From NCBI RefSeq assembly GCF_900107035.1, contig NZ_FNOJ01000002.1, forward strand, positions 124,001-188,000: DNA of 64,000 nt. Reading direction: 5' to 3'. The notes below the pieces were generated by a model. That model ran no database searches. It was not told where the DNA came from and saw nothing but the letters and a program-made list of their open reading frames with translations. This document shows positions 8,866-18,498 of the stretch, one piece after another. Source of the DNA: Alicyclobacillus hesperidum. GTDB taxonomy: Bacteria > Bacillota > Bacilli > Alicyclobacillales > Alicyclobacillaceae. Position 1 is the stretch's first letter, and each line of letters opens with the position of its first letter. Made by a program: the position numbers and the translations under genes.

Positions 8866-9743
8866 CCGGGAGCCACCCCTCGTTGCGCGAACCCCATGAA
8901 GGCCCGCATCGCAATACGTAGCTTTTGGCCGCTTGTCACCACAGGTCGACGTACAAACGGATCGTAATCTTGGCGGCGCAACGCTTCCAGAACAGCTTCG
9001 CCGCCAAGCCGATAAAGGCGCAATTGCAGCCCGAGTCGATGCGGTACCAAACGCTCCAGGCGAGCCCCCTGCGTAAACCACTCGGCTGTGCGCTCGACCT
9101 CAAACTTGATGCAGGCACGCACGCCATCTGTCATTCGAGCCTGGCGGATGTCTTCCAAAGAGGCCCCGAATGACTCGAGATCCGCCTTCGGTACGTAGAT
9201 CCTACCATTCTTCAGATCGCGATGAATATCTTGAAGATGATTCGCGACTTGTAAGGCTGTGCATGTGTAATCGGACAATGCGGCACGCTCCTCGTCACAG
9301 CAGCCAAAGACGCCAAGCACGAGACGGCCCACGGGATCCGCCGAATACCGGCAATAATCCCGTAGGTCGTCCCATGTCTCGTATGTCGCTTGGCGCTGAT
9401 CTCGCCGATTGGCTTCAATCAGACGCAGGAACGGATCCATCGGCAGCCCGCACGCTTCGATCGTGTGTTGCAAAGCTCGAAAAACGGGCGTCTGCGGCGT
9501 GCCACCGTACGCTCGCCGCAGTTCTTCTTCGTACGCATCGAGGGCCGCCAAACGATCCCCTTTCAGTTCGTCACCGAGATCGTCCACGCCGCGACAAAAT
9601 GCATAAATAGAGCAAAAGTGCGGACGAAGCTCGCGCGGGACGAAGAGCGAGACGACTGAAAAATTCTCGTAATGACTGGCCGTCAAGCGCGCACACACCT
9701 CGAAATCAGCTCGCAAACCGACTGGGACCGACTGCATCGCCAT
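8862..9743 (-). CDS. hpnC: Hydroxysqualene synthase HpnC
   Basis: 293 residues of the squalene/phytoene synthase fold. HpnC converts presqualene diphosphate to hydroxysqualene. Characteristic are ENFSVVSLFVPRELRPHF near the start, the first acidic motif RGVDDLGDE, and the second motif QDIHRDLKNGRIYVP. The ATG overlaps the shc stop by one base (TAATG), and the stop overlaps the hpnD start in ATGA. The coupled translation suggests that the three squalene enzymes are made in similar amounts. Confidence 0.92.
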   Translation of the reverse strand: MAMQSVPVGLRADFEVCARLTASHYENFSVVSLFVPRELRPHFCSIYAFCRGVDDLGDELKGDRLAALDAYEEELRRAYGGTPQTPVFRALQHTIEACGLPMDPFLRLIEANRRDQRQATYETWDDLRDYCRYSADPVGRLVLGVFGCCDEERAALSDYTCTALQVANHLQDIHRDLKNGRIYVPKADLESFGASLEDIRQARMTDGVRACIKFEVERTAEWFTQGARLERLVPHRLGLQLRLYRLGGEAVLEALRRQDYDPFVRRPVVTSGQKLRIAMRAFMGFAQRGVAPG

Positions 9744-11644
9744 TACCTCGTCAACCTGCCTAAGGCGTCTTTGTAGCGACCGAGTGCCATAACGGGAAAG
9801 ATGTGTCGATAAAGGGTATAGCCCAGGTAAAAGTCTCCGGGGAAGCCCGTTCCGGTGTAGTACGGCTCATCCCAACCGCCATCCGACCGCTGCGTGCGCA
9901 CGAGGTATGCGACGCCGCGCGAAACCGCGTCCGCTTGCACACGCCCACCGGCAATCAAGGCCATGAGCGCCCAAGCGGTCTGTGATGGCGTGCTCGGCCC
10001 CACCCCGGCAAAGCGTTCGTCGACATACGAGCGACAGTCTTCGCCCCAGCCGCCGTCCTCATTCTGGTGTGCGACCAGCCAGTCGAGTGCCTTCTGAACA
10101 AAAGGTTCCTTCATATCGACGCCGACCGATTTTAAAGCTGGCACCACAGCTCCAATGCCATAGATGTAATTGACGCCCCAACGCCCATACCAAGAGCCGT
10201 CAGGCTTCTGTTCGCGCTTCAGATAATTCACTGCCCGCGCGACGACTTTCCAAGCTTCGTCATAGCCAAAACTGCCGAAGCATTCCAGGACGTGTGCGGT
10301 AACGTCTTCTGAAGGCGGATCGATCACTTCACCAAAATCGCAGAACGGAATGCGATTGGGAAGCTCCTTGTTGTTGTCGACGTCGTACGCCCCCCAGCCG
10401 CCATTCGAACTCTGCATCGCCGTCAGCCAGCGGAAGCCAGCCGTCATGGCATCGCGCCGTTCCGCCTCGTTCGGCAGTTTGAGGCCGTTCAACGCCCAAA
10501 CGACAACCGCCGTATCGTCGACGTCTGGATAATGTGGATTGTCAAACTGGAATGCCCAGCCACCTGGCTTCGCGTTTGGCCGCCGTACTGCCCAGTCTCC
10601 CTTCGTGGCAATGCGATGGTCGAGAAGCCACTTCCCCGCTTTGACCAGAGCGGGCTCGTCTGGAGCTAAACCGGCTGCTCGCAGCGCGAGAATGGAAAGT
10701 CCTGTATCCCATACCGGGGAAATCGAGGCTTGGAACATCCATCCTCCGTATTCCAACTCTAGTCCATAGAGTTCGAGTCCCTCCCACCCCTTGATAAACG
10801 CAGGATGGTTGGTCATATTCATGACTTTTAGGGCAAGTAAGGCATAAAACCATGGCGGCTGAATGCCACCCCAACTGCCATCGCCAGCCTGATGTTCGAT
10901 CAGCCATTCGATGGCACGTTGCTCGGCAGCCTTGCGAAATGGATGAAACGATCCATTCTGGTATCCTTGCAGTAACTTGTCGATGGATAAAAAGAGGCTT
11001 GAATTGCCACCTTTGGCCGCACGCCGACGGGGAGGCACGTTGGTCTCAAACAACTCAGGCACCTTGGCGTGCGCAGGCAACGGGAATACCGCCCGGCGGC
11101 TCATCACAATGGTGAGTGCGACAATTGTCGGCCTCGCCCACGAACCGAAATCGTAGATATTCAAAGGCATGTTCTTGCCCAAGAACATGATTTCAGGCGG
11201 AACGACAGGCAACTTACGCCACGGATACTCGCCGACCACAGCCAGCCATAAGCGCGTGAATACGCGGGCTGATTCAATCCCACCCTGACTTTGAATAAAA
11301 GCCAGCGCCTTCTGCATACGTTCATCGTCAGGGGATAACCCAATATACTTCAGAGCAACATAGGCCTCGATGGTCGTGTCGAGGTCTTGTGGTCCGCCTG
11401 GGTACTGCGCCCACGTGCCATCCTCTCGCTGCTCATGCAAAAGATATGTCTTAATCTTCTCAAGGCGCCCTTTGTCCACCTTGCCCAGACAGTGACAGAG
11501 AAGCACGTATTCAGCTTCCATGGTCACGTTGCTGAGCAAAGGCCCCCACCAATATCCTTCTTCATGCTGGCGGCTCAACAGGTACTCGACGCCGTTGTCG
11601 AGCGTCTGCATATAAGCTGGAATTTCAGCTAGTTGCTTGGTCAT
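9743..11644 (-). CDS. shc: Squalene-hopene cyclase
   Basis: 633 residues. This membrane-associated cyclase turns squalene into hopene and hopanol. The catalytic motif DVDDTAVV lies around residue 375. Several QW repeats are readable, for example QSSNGGWGAYD, QKPDGSWYGRWG, QNEDGGWGED and QRSDGGWDEPYY. Long stretches match what is known of the A. acidocaldarius enzyme (EGYWWGPLLSNVTMEAEYVL, PPWFYALLALK, IPFCDFGEV), and the length is within two residues of it. This is the best taxonomic marker in the window. It sits between hpnA, 28 bases upstream, and hpnC. Confidence 0.98.
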   Translation of the reverse strand: MTKQLAEIPAYMQTLDNGVEYLLSRQHEEGYWWGPLLSNVTMEAEYVLLCHCLGKVDKGRLEKIKTYLLHEQREDGTWAQYPGGPQDLDTTIEAYVALKYIGLSPDDERMQKALAFIQSQGGIESARVFTRLWLAVVGEYPWRKLPVVPPEIMFLGKNMPLNIYDFGSWARPTIVALTIVMSRRAVFPLPAHAKVPELFETNVPPRRRAAKGGNSSLFLSIDKLLQGYQNGSFHPFRKAAEQRAIEWLIEHQAGDGSWGGIQPPWFYALLALKVMNMTNHPAFIKGWEGLELYGLELEYGGWMFQASISPVWDTGLSILALRAAGLAPDEPALVKAGKWLLDHRIATKGDWAVRRPNAKPGGWAFQFDNPHYPDVDDTAVVVWALNGLKLPNEAERRDAMTAGFRWLTAMQSSNGGWGAYDVDNNKELPNRIPFCDFGEVIDPPSEDVTAHVLECFGSFGYDEAWKVVARAVNYLKREQKPDGSWYGRWGVNYIYGIGAVVPALKSVGVDMKEPFVQKALDWLVAHQNEDGGWGEDCRSYVDERFAGVGPSTPSQTAWALMALIAGGRVQADAVSRGVAYLVRTQRSDGGWDEPYYTGTGFPGDFYLGYTLYRHIFPVMALGRYKDALGRLTR

Positions 11645-11672
11645 CCGACAACCCCCTTACACGTCAGTTCTG

Positions 11673-12674
11673 TCATTTCGAGACAGGCGCCATACCTGCT
11701 TCGCGAAACCATGTAATTGCCCGGCGCAATGCGTCTTCGACCGAGGACTGCGGCATGCCGAGCTCCTGCACGGCTTTTGTCGCGTCAAAATACATCGGTT
11801 CCCGTGCCAATTTGACACCTGCCACCGGCGCCCGTGGCGCCCGGCGCAACAAGCGCGACAACATGTAGTCGTCCACCACAGCCACCGACATGGCGACCCA
11901 GAACGGGATTTTTGCCCGCGGCGCGCGGCGACCAGAGAGGCGCGCCACCATGGCGACAAGATCGCCAAAGTGCATATTGCGATGGCCAAGAATATAGCGC
12001 TCACCGCGCCGCCCACGCTCATAGGCAAGGAGATGACCCAAAGCGACATCCTCCACAGCGACTAAGTTCAGCCCTGTTTCGACGTATGCAGGCATCCGTC
12101 CAAGCATCGTGTCGAGGACAATTCGCCCTGTGGGCGTCGGCTTTACGTCGTACGGTCCGACTGGTGTCGAGGGATTGACGATCACGATGTCCATGCCTGA
12201 CGCCGCCGCATCCATCGCCAGTCGTTCCGCCAACACCTTCGTTTTTTTGTACGTACTGTACACCTTGTCCGGATCGTTAAAACCGTCCTCTTCCGTCGCC
12301 GGCTTTCCATCGTGCCGCAATTTCACGGCAGCGGTCGAGCTCGTGTAGACGAGCCTTGGCCCGCCCGCGCGGCGCACGGCGTCGATTAGCCTACGCGTCC
12401 CCTCGACGTTCGCCGCGTACATCACAGCGTCATCCCGGCGATCCAGCGAGTAGTGTGCGGCCACGTGAAAGACGGCATCAGAGCCGCGCACCGCTGCCTC
12501 AATGCCCGCACCTGTCGCGAGATCGCCTACGCAAATGTCTGCGCCAAGGGCGATAAGCGCCTGCGCCCGCTCGGGATCGCGCACGAGTGCCCGCACCTGG
12601 TGCCCACGTTCGCGCAAAGCGGCGACGACATGGTAGCCGACAAATCCTGTGCCTCCTGTCACCAGCGCAAGCAC
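11673..12674 (-). CDS. hpnA: Hopanoid-associated sugar epimerase/dehydratase HpnA
   Basis: 333 residues of the extended SDR family. The NAD(P)-binding motif TGGTGFVGYHV is at the N-terminus. TSSTAAV and the catalytic YSTYKKTK (Tyr-x3-Lys) follow, then VNPSTPVGPYDVKPTPTGR. The family is tied to hopanoid clusters, but its exact reaction is not established. The start is GTG 12674, preceded by GGGAGGGA six bases upstream; upstream codons of the open frame overlap hpnG. Its 5' end overlaps the 3' end of hpnG by 16 bases. Confidence 0.9.
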   Translation of the reverse strand: MLALVTGGTGFVGYHVVAALRERGHQVRALVRDPERAQALIALGADICVGDLATGAGIEAAVRGSDAVFHVAAHYSLDRRDDAVMYAANVEGTRRLIDAVRRAGGPRLVYTSSTAAVKLRHDGKPATEEDGFNDPDKVYSTYKKTKVLAERLAMDAAASGMDIVIVNPSTPVGPYDVKPTPTGRIVLDTMLGRMPAYVETGLNLVAVEDVALGHLLAYERGRRGERYILGHRNMHFGDLVAMVARLSGRRAPRAKIPFWVAMSVAVVDDYMLSRLLRRAPRAPVAGVKLAREPMYFDATKAVQELGMPQSSVEDALRRAITWFREAGMAPVSK

Positions 12675-13291
12675 GCCAGTTCCCTCCCGATCTGCTGCAA
12701 AATCCGACGCGCGCGCAGAGCGTGCAACGGCAAACGCAACGCATGCCCCCAAGTCCCGGGGTGCCAGGACGGCAGTTGGTCGGACGCGGTGTCAAGCACG
12801 ACGCGAATGGCGTAAAACGGAACACCGTGCGATCTCGCCGCCTGTGCCCAGGCAAATGTCTCCTGGTCCACCCAGCGGGCTCCCACACGAAGTGCCAGTT
12901 CGCGCTTGTCCGCAGGCGACGCAGCGATGCGCTCAACCGAAGCGATGCCTTGGTCGGCCCGCACGCCCACCCCGACTTTGTGCGCGGCCATCTGCACGGC
13001 TTCTAATAAGCGCTCCGGCAAAGGAGCGATCCGCTCGACGACACCGGCATCCGAAACCGCCGTTTGTGGCAACGCAATCTCGCCGCGCCGCGCGTCCGCG
13101 GAAAGTGCCCCGCACACACCCACACCCAACGCAAATGCAGGGCGAGCAGCCGCAAATGCCTGTTCTGCAGTGGCACGGCCGCGCGCTGGACCCACTCCCG
13201 TTGCGATCACGCCCCAATCCAGGGCGGATCGCAAAGGATGGAGGGCATTTGCTTCAAACGCAAGTGCGGTCAAAACCAGTCTGGAAGCCAT
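12659..13291 (-). CDS. hpnG: Hopanoid nucleoside phosphorylase HpnG
   Basis: 210 residues of the MTA/SAH nucleosidase-phosphorylase fold. HpnG removes adenine from adenosylhopane to give ribosylhopane on the way to bacteriohopanetetrol. Seen are GVGPARGRATAEQAF (phosphate/ribose loop), GVCGALS, an acidic residue in WVDQETFAWA and the Asp in VLDTASDQLP. It is short for the fold but normal for HpnG. It lies between hpnH and hpnA, the expected place. The GC content looks higher than in the flanking genes. Confidence 0.87.
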   Translation of the reverse strand: MASRLVLTALAFEANALHPLRSALDWGVIATGVGPARGRATAEQAFAAARPAFALGVGVCGALSADARRGEIALPQTAVSDAGVVERIAPLPERLLEAVQMAAHKVGVGVRADQGIASVERIAASPADKRELALRVGARWVDQETFAWAQAARSHGVPFYAIRVVLDTASDQLPSWHPGTWGHALRLPLHALRARRILQQIGRELACLRW

Positions 13292-13297
13292 TTTTCG

Positions 13298-14308
13298 TTA
13301 TGATGCGAAGAACCAACGCACAAGCTTCCAGGTATCCGCCGGCGACACAGCCTTGACCGCAGACATCTCGTAGCCGCTGTGCATCATGCAGCTCGCGCAA
13401 CGCGGGTTCTCGCCATAGCCAAACTCGTCCCAATTCGTCTTTTCCATCATCTCTTGGAACGAATCATAGTGATCGTCCGTCAATAGATAGCAAGGACCTT
13501 TCCAACCTTTTGGGTTGCGGTTCGGCATCGCCCATGGCGTGCAGCGCAAGTCTTTTTTGCCTGTGAGGAAGTCGAAGTAAATTGGCGTATCGTAGAAGCG
13601 GATTTTGTCGCCAGCGTGTTCGAGGATTTCCGAAACCAGCTGATTGACTTCTTTGCGGTGGAGGAAGATATCACTGTGCGCGGAATCCACCTCTTCGTAG
13701 GTGAACGCGGGCGACACAATGCAGTTGTCGACTCCAAGATCCATCAACTCTTGGAGCAGTTCGGCTGTGTCCTTGGCACTTGCGCCCTTATACAAGGTCG
13801 TATTGGTCGCAACGCGAAAGCCTCGCTCTTTCGCTGCCTTGATGCCTTTAATCACGATGTCGAAGACGCCAGCCCGCTCGACCATGCGGTCATGGTGCTC
13901 GCGTTTGCCATCCAGGTGAAACACGAACGTGAAGTTCGGATGTGGCTTCAATTTGTCGAGCACGCGATGCAACAGGATACCGTTAGTGCAGAGCATCACG
14001 AGCTTTCTGCGCGCCAGCATGCCGTTGACGATATCGACAATCTCGGGGTGGACAAGCGGTTCGCCGCCTGCAATGGAAACGGCGGGTGCGCCGCACTCCT
14101 CGATCGCCTTAAAGCAATCTTCCGCTGTCAGGCGCAGTTTGAGCACTTCTTCGCTTTGCCTGATCTTTCCGCAACCGGTACACGTCAGGTTGCAAATTTC
14201 CGTCGGCTCGAGCATCAACACCATGGGATAACGTTTGACGCCTTTGACCTTGTTCTTGGCAAGGTACTTGACCATGTCTACCGTCGCCGACAACGACTGT
14301 CTTGCCAT
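13298..14308 (-). CDS. hpnH: Radical SAM hopanoid side-chain enzyme HpnH
   Basis: 336 residues. HpnH joins a 5'-deoxyadenosyl radical to diploptene, giving adenosylhopane, the first step of C35 hopanoid formation. The cluster-binding motif CNLTCTGC is at about residues 38-45 and is followed by SIAGGEPLVHPEI, a SAM-binding stretch. C-terminal cysteines (CASC) are also present. The start MARQSLSATVDMVKYLAKNKVKG is family-like. With hpnG directly downstream, the cell should make extended hopanoids and not only hopene. A 107-base gap separates it from fni. Confidence 0.95.
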   Translation of the reverse strand: MARQSLSATVDMVKYLAKNKVKGVKRYPMVLMLEPTEICNLTCTGCGKIRQSEEVLKLRLTAEDCFKAIEECGAPAVSIAGGEPLVHPEIVDIVNGMLARRKLVMLCTNGILLHRVLDKLKPHPNFTFVFHLDGKREHHDRMVERAGVFDIVIKGIKAAKERGFRVATNTTLYKGASAKDTAELLQELMDLGVDNCIVSPAFTYEEVDSAHSDIFLHRKEVNQLVSEILEHAGDKIRFYDTPIYFDFLTGKKDLRCTPWAMPNRNPKGWKGPCYLLTDDHYDSFQEMMEKTNWDEFGYGENPRCASCMMHSGYEMSAVKAVSPADTWKLVRWFFAS

Positions 14309-14415
14309 CCTAATCCCCTCCTAGTCAATCCGCTTCGACGAATGAGAAGATAGAAATGAATCCTGTCTGAGGGAACAATATCCCATATTCGGGGTCAGAA
14401 GCAAATTCCGGGCAA

Positions 14416-15528
14416 CTACATGTCACCCACAATCGCGATGCCGCCGCGCTGCTGCAAGCTCGTTACGTACGCCTGCCTGCCTCGCGCCGCAAGCCATTCG
14501 CGGAGCTTCCCGGTCACGACAACTGGCTTCTTCCGCAAATCTGCCCAGGTTCGGCACCCGGTCAAAACAAGCAACGTGCGTATCCCAGCATGTAACTCTT
14601 CCAAATAGCGATCCAATGCCGCCTCGCCATCTGGCTGACCTAGCAAACGCACGAGCGGACCGGCAATTCCGACCGCCTTCGCCCCCATCGCCATCGCCTT
14701 GACGATCTCGTCGGCTGTACGCATCCCACCGGACGCAAAGACGTCGGCGCGATCGCCCACAGCGTCCATCACTTCGGCAAGCGACGCAGCCGTCGATAGT
14801 CCCCAGCTTTGCCAAGAATCCGCAAGTTGTAAGCCTCGTCGCCACGCCTCGACCGCAATGAAATTTGTTCCCCCGCGACCGCCAACATCAATTCCCCGCA
14901 CACCGCACTCGACAAACTGAACTGCCTGCTCGGCCGCAATGCCCTGGCCGACTTCCTTGGCAATCACCGGTACGCCTACGCCTTGCACCACATCCACAAG
15001 TTTCGCGAGCGCACCGCGAAAGTCGCGATCTCCTTCGGTCATGAACATCTCCTGGGCGACATTCCAATGCACCTGCAGCAACTGTGCTCCCACGATGTCG
15101 ACAGCCGCCTTCGCAGTTTCCACGTCCGTGCCCATGCCGACGTTCGCGATCACGACGCCATCTGGGTACACTTCCCGAACGACGCTGTACGTGTATGCGA
15201 CTTCAGGCGAACGCACACCAGCGGTACCGGAACCCAAAGCCATGGCCAGCCCATGCCGACGAGCGGCTGCGGCAAGTTTACGATTGAGTTCATAGACCTC
15301 GTCTGCGCCACCGGTCATGGCGTTCACCACAATGGGAGACGGAAGCGTCACGCCACACACTTCGCTCGCGATGGACACCTCGTCCACTGCCAACTCTGGT
15401 GCACAGCACGGAACGAGGGACACGTCCTCGAACCAGTTGGTGCTCGCCGGGTTGTCGCCGAGCGCGCGCACCGCAGCGACGTGCTCGACCTTGCGGCGCT
15501 GCCGCAGATCTCCAACCACCTTCGCCAT
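14416..15528 (-). CDS. fni: Isopentenyl-diphosphate delta-isomerase, type 2
   Basis: 370 residues of the FMN-dependent TIM-barrel isomerase, which interconverts IPP and DMAPP. Family stretches include RRKVEHVAAV, VNAMTGGADEVYELNRKLA, the active-site region LQVHWNVAQEMFM (usual form LQLHLNVxQE), and the phosphate-binding DVGGRGGTNF plus ASGGMRTADE. It lies 44 bases downstream of dxs and upstream of hpnH, so it supplies both building blocks of farnesyl diphosphate for the squalene enzymes. Placement inside a hopanoid array suggests coordinated flux control. Confidence 0.93.
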   Translation of the reverse strand: MAKVVGDLRQRRKVEHVAAVRALGDNPASTNWFEDVSLVPCCAPELAVDEVSIASEVCGVTLPSPIVVNAMTGGADEVYELNRKLAAAARRHGLAMALGSGTAGVRSPEVAYTYSVVREVYPDGVVIANVGMGTDVETAKAAVDIVGAQLLQVHWNVAQEMFMTEGDRDFRGALAKLVDVVQGVGVPVIAKEVGQGIAAEQAVQFVECGVRGIDVGGRGGTNFIAVEAWRRGLQLADSWQSWGLSTAASLAEVMDAVGDRADVFASGGMRTADEIVKAMAMGAKAVGIAGPLVRLLGQPDGEAALDRYLEELHAGIRTLLVLTGCRTWADLRKKPVVVTGKLREWLAARGRQAYVTSLQQRGGIAIVGDM

Positions 15529-15572
15529 GTTCCGTCTCCTTCTTTCTGTCGCGAACAGGGCCGTAGCCGTGC

Positions 15573-17468
15573 TTACGTCCCTACTTTGTCCAATATATGC
15601 GTCGACTTCCCTTTATGACCTAAAAGTTGCAACGCATCCGCTACAATTCCGTCGGCATCCAAGCCCAACCTGTGCAATACCTCGTCGCGTCCCCCGTGTT
15701 CGACGAATGTGTCTGGCACGCCTTTGCGACGCATCGGAACGACAAGACCGCGATCGATGAGCAATTCGGCAACGGCCGAACCTGCGCCACCTGCCAAGGC
15801 CGCTTCCTCCACCGTCAAGATGGGTCTTCCCGTTTTACCCAATTGCACAATGAGCTCTTCATCGAGCGGTTTGACAAACCGCAAATTGACGACCGTCGAT
15901 TCGATTTGATAATCATCGGCAAGCGTGCGGGCGGCCTTCAGCGCCGGATCGACCATCGAACCGAGTGCGATAATCGTCAAATCCGCCCCCTCGCGAAGCA
16001 CCTCCGACTTCCCCCATGGCAAAGTCTGCAGTGTTTCATCAAGCGGCACGCCCAATCCGTCTGCGCGGGGATAGCGAACAGCAACCGGCCCATCGTGCTG
16101 GCTGGCTGTATACAGCATATGCCGCAACTCGTTTTCATCCTTTGGCATCATGACCGCCATGTTCGGCACCGTGCGCAGATACGCGACATCGAATACGCCC
16201 TGATGCGTCTCGCCATCGGGGCCAACAATGCCAGCGCGATCGACCGCGAGTAAGACAGGCAAGTTTTGGATGCAGATGTCGTGAATGGTCTGGTCGTACG
16301 CGCGTTGCAGGAAAGTGGAGTAGACCGCAAAAATCGGACGCTTGCCAGCAGCCGCCAAACCTGCACAGAACGTGCCCGCGTGCTGTTCCGCAATTCCTAC
16401 GTCAAACGTGCGCGTGGGAAACTCTTTCTGAAATTTCGTCAAGCCACTCCCCGACAACATTGCAGGCGTCACGACCACGATGCGCTCATCGCGGCGTGCC
16501 AGTTCGGCCACCGTCGCCGCAAATACATTCGTGTACGAAGGTGGTTGATTGCCCTTCACAGCGCTCGGCCACGCATGCCACTTGTCTTCCGAACTCTCCG
16601 CCTGTGCATACCCCTTGCCTTTTTGTGTAAGCGTATGAATGAGGACAGGGCCGCGAATCTCCTTCGCGCGCTCAAAAACAGAAATCAATTGAGGCAAGTC
16701 GTGTCCGTCGATGGGTCCAATATACTTAAAGCCAAACCCTTCGAAAGGCGTGATCGGCAACAGCATATGGCGTGCGGCGTCCTTGGCTCTGTCGAGGACT
16801 TTGGTCACCTTCGCGCCAACACCGCTCAATTGTTTAAGAATGTGGTCGATATCCGCCTTGGCCTTGGCATAGCTCGGATCTGTGCGCAAGCGGGTCAGGT
16901 ATTTGGACACAGCCCCAACATTATTGGAAATGGACATCTCGTTGTCATTGAGGACGACAATTAGGTCGAGCCCAAGATCACCCGCGTGATTCATCGCCTC
17001 CAGGGCCATGCCTCCCGTGAGTGCACCATCGCCGATCACGGCAATGACATGATGGTTTTCACGGCGCAGATCGCGAGCCACCGCCATGCCTACAGCCGCC
17101 GAGATGCTGGTGCTGGAGTGACCTGCACCGAACGGATCATGTGGGCTTTCACTCCGCTTTAAAAAGCCCGCTAGGCCACCTAGCTTGCGCAAGGTCGGAA
17201 ACATGTCTTTGCGGCCGGTCAAGATCTTGTGTACGTATCCCTGATGACCAACGTCCCACAAAATCTTGTCTCGAGGACTGTCGAACACCCGGTGCAGAGC
17301 CAAGGTCAATTCGACCACGCCCATATTTGCGCCGAAGTGGCCGCCCGTCCTCGAGATGGACGACACCAGGAAATCGCGGATTTCCTGAGCCAGCGTCACC
17401 AGTTGCGACTCCGTCAGTTGCTTCAAATCTTTTGGGTCTTGAATCGAATCCAGTAACGTAATCAACAC
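15573..17468 (-). CDS. dxs: 1-Deoxy-D-xylulose-5-phosphate synthase
   Basis: About 631 residues. This thiamine-diphosphate enzyme condenses pyruvate and glyceraldehyde 3-phosphate, the first step of the MEP pathway. Domain I has SRTGGHFGANMGVVELT and VIGDGALTGGMALEAMNHAG (TPP/Mg motif). The middle has YIGPIDGHDL, and the transketolase pyrimidine domain has DVGIAEQHAGTFCAG. The start is uncertain: the family sequence begins at LLDSIQDPKDL, so GTG 17468 or the TTG next to it is preferred. A TTG pair near 17501 has a better AGGAAGG site. It is the first gene of the isoprenoid/hopanoid array. Confidence 0.95.
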   Translation of the reverse strand: MLITLLDSIQDPKDLKQLTESQLVTLAQEIRDFLVSSISRTGGHFGANMGVVELTLALHRVFDSPRDKILWDVGHQGYVHKILTGRKDMFPTLRKLGGLAGFLKRSESPHDPFGAGHSSTSISAAVGMAVARDLRRENHHVIAVIGDGALTGGMALEAMNHAGDLGLDLIVVLNDNEMSISNNVGAVSKYLTRLRTDPSYAKAKADIDHILKQLSGVGAKVTKVLDRAKDAARHMLLPITPFEGFGFKYIGPIDGHDLPQLISVFERAKEIRGPVLIHTLTQKGKGYAQAESSEDKWHAWPSAVKGNQPPSYTNVFAATVAELARRDERIVVVTPAMLSGSGLTKFQKEFPTRTFDVGIAEQHAGTFCAGLAAAGKRPIFAVYSTFLQRAYDQTIHDICIQNLPVLLAVDRAGIVGPDGETHQGVFDVAYLRTVPNMAVMMPKDENELRHMLYTASQHDGPVAVRYPRADGLGVPLDETLQTLPWGKSEVLREGADLTIIALGSMVDPALKAARTLADDYQIESTVVNLRFVKPLDEELIVQLGKTGRPILTVEEAALAGGAGSAVAELLIDRGLVVPMRRKGVPDTFVEHGGRDEVLHRLGLDADGIVADALQLLGHKGKSTHILDKVGT

Positions 17469-17814
17469 CTCGATTGCACCAGAGTGTACAACAGACAACA
17501 AGCCGCAGGGGCCTTCCTGTGCACGCGGCGATCCGGTCTTCGAGGCTCCACCCCCAATCAAAGTTGGTCGAAGGAAAAATGACAAATTATAAAATTCCTC
17601 AACCTCAAGCGTACCAAATTCTGAGGTGTGCCCGCAATCGTACAACTAAATTTTTCGTGTACCTGAACAACTGAGTTTGGCCAAAGGCAAACCATTGCCA
17701 CCCATGTATGCCGCTTACGAATCCGAAACGAAAATCAAACAAGAAAGGCCCACGCTGTCTTGTATGTCATGTACTATGCGAATATGCGGCAAATCGGGCA
17801 ATGCGGCTCTATGC
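17469..17814 (-). other. Upstream region of dxs, no gene
   Basis: No convincing coding sequence is seen in these 346 bases. The minus strand contains a good -10 box TATAAT (17586-17591) without an obvious -35 at the right spacing, and an AGGAAGG at about 17511-17517. It probably carries the promoter and leader of the dxs-hpnE array. No riboswitch was recognised. Confidence 0.4.
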
Positions 17815-18351
17815 TCAGCGAAACAGTCCAACAATCGCCCAGCCCCCATAGGCGATGATAAACGTAGAACTGACCATGCCGATGAGAATGCTGGTCACTA
17901 CCAACGTCGTGTTCCATCTCAGCAAATAGCCGATGGCCATACAAACGTATGCGCCTAAGATGGGGCACAAGGGAATGAGGATCCACACCCCGAAGCGTCC
18001 ATACTTTTGAGATAGACGCTCAGCCTTCTGTAATCGCTTGCGGGCCCATTTCCACCTCTGTACGATCTCGCCGAAGGCAAACATCATAATCGGCAACGAG
18101 ATAAGGTTAGCAAGGATAGAAATCACAGCGCCTATAAACGGGTGAAAACCAAGCGGAATACTCGCTGCTGCAGCTGGTTGTGCTTCGAGTACAATCGACG
18201 TACCAATTAAAGACAAGGTCGGGACGATACTCCGCTGACTAATTCCAACTCCTAGCGCGGCGGCAAAAAACAGCAAGGCCACGGCAACACCATACATGAG
18301 TCCGCGTACAAACGTGGAACGAACTGCAGTTGGACCCATTTGCCGCCCCAT
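17815..18351 (-). CDS. Small multidrug export protein family (COG2426-like) membrane protein
   Basis: 178 residues with about five hydrophobic segments. The chosen ATG at 18351 has GGGGGA seven bases upstream; an ATG at 18357 would be too close to that site. The stretch GFHPFIGAVISILANLISLPIMMFAF and the RFGVWILIPLCPILGAYVCM region resemble the small multidrug export family. Actual transport of drugs is poorly supported for the family, so the function is unknown. It lies alone between dxs and the cupredoxin-like gene. Confidence 0.6.
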   Translation of the reverse strand: MGRQMGPTAVRSTFVRGLMYGVAVALLFFAAALGVGISQRSIVPTLSLIGTSIVLEAQPAAAASIPLGFHPFIGAVISILANLISLPIMMFAFGEIVQRWKWARKRLQKAERLSQKYGRFGVWILIPLCPILGAYVCMAIGYLLRWNTTLVVTSILIGMVSSTFIIAYGGWAIVGLFR

Positions 18352-18498
18352 GGACATTCCCCCATTCTTTCGCCATCTATTGTACCATTTGCTGGCGCTC
18401 ATTTCGCTCAACACCTGTCATCCCATGGCACGCTGCAACCTGCGCGTGCCCCTCTTATGAGAATGCGCACCAAAGGCATTCCTTATCAATGAAAGCGA

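Noticed and set aside
12649-13373. Open frames antisense to hpnG
   Set aside because: Arg/Pro/Ser-rich shadow products typical of GC-rich opposite strands.
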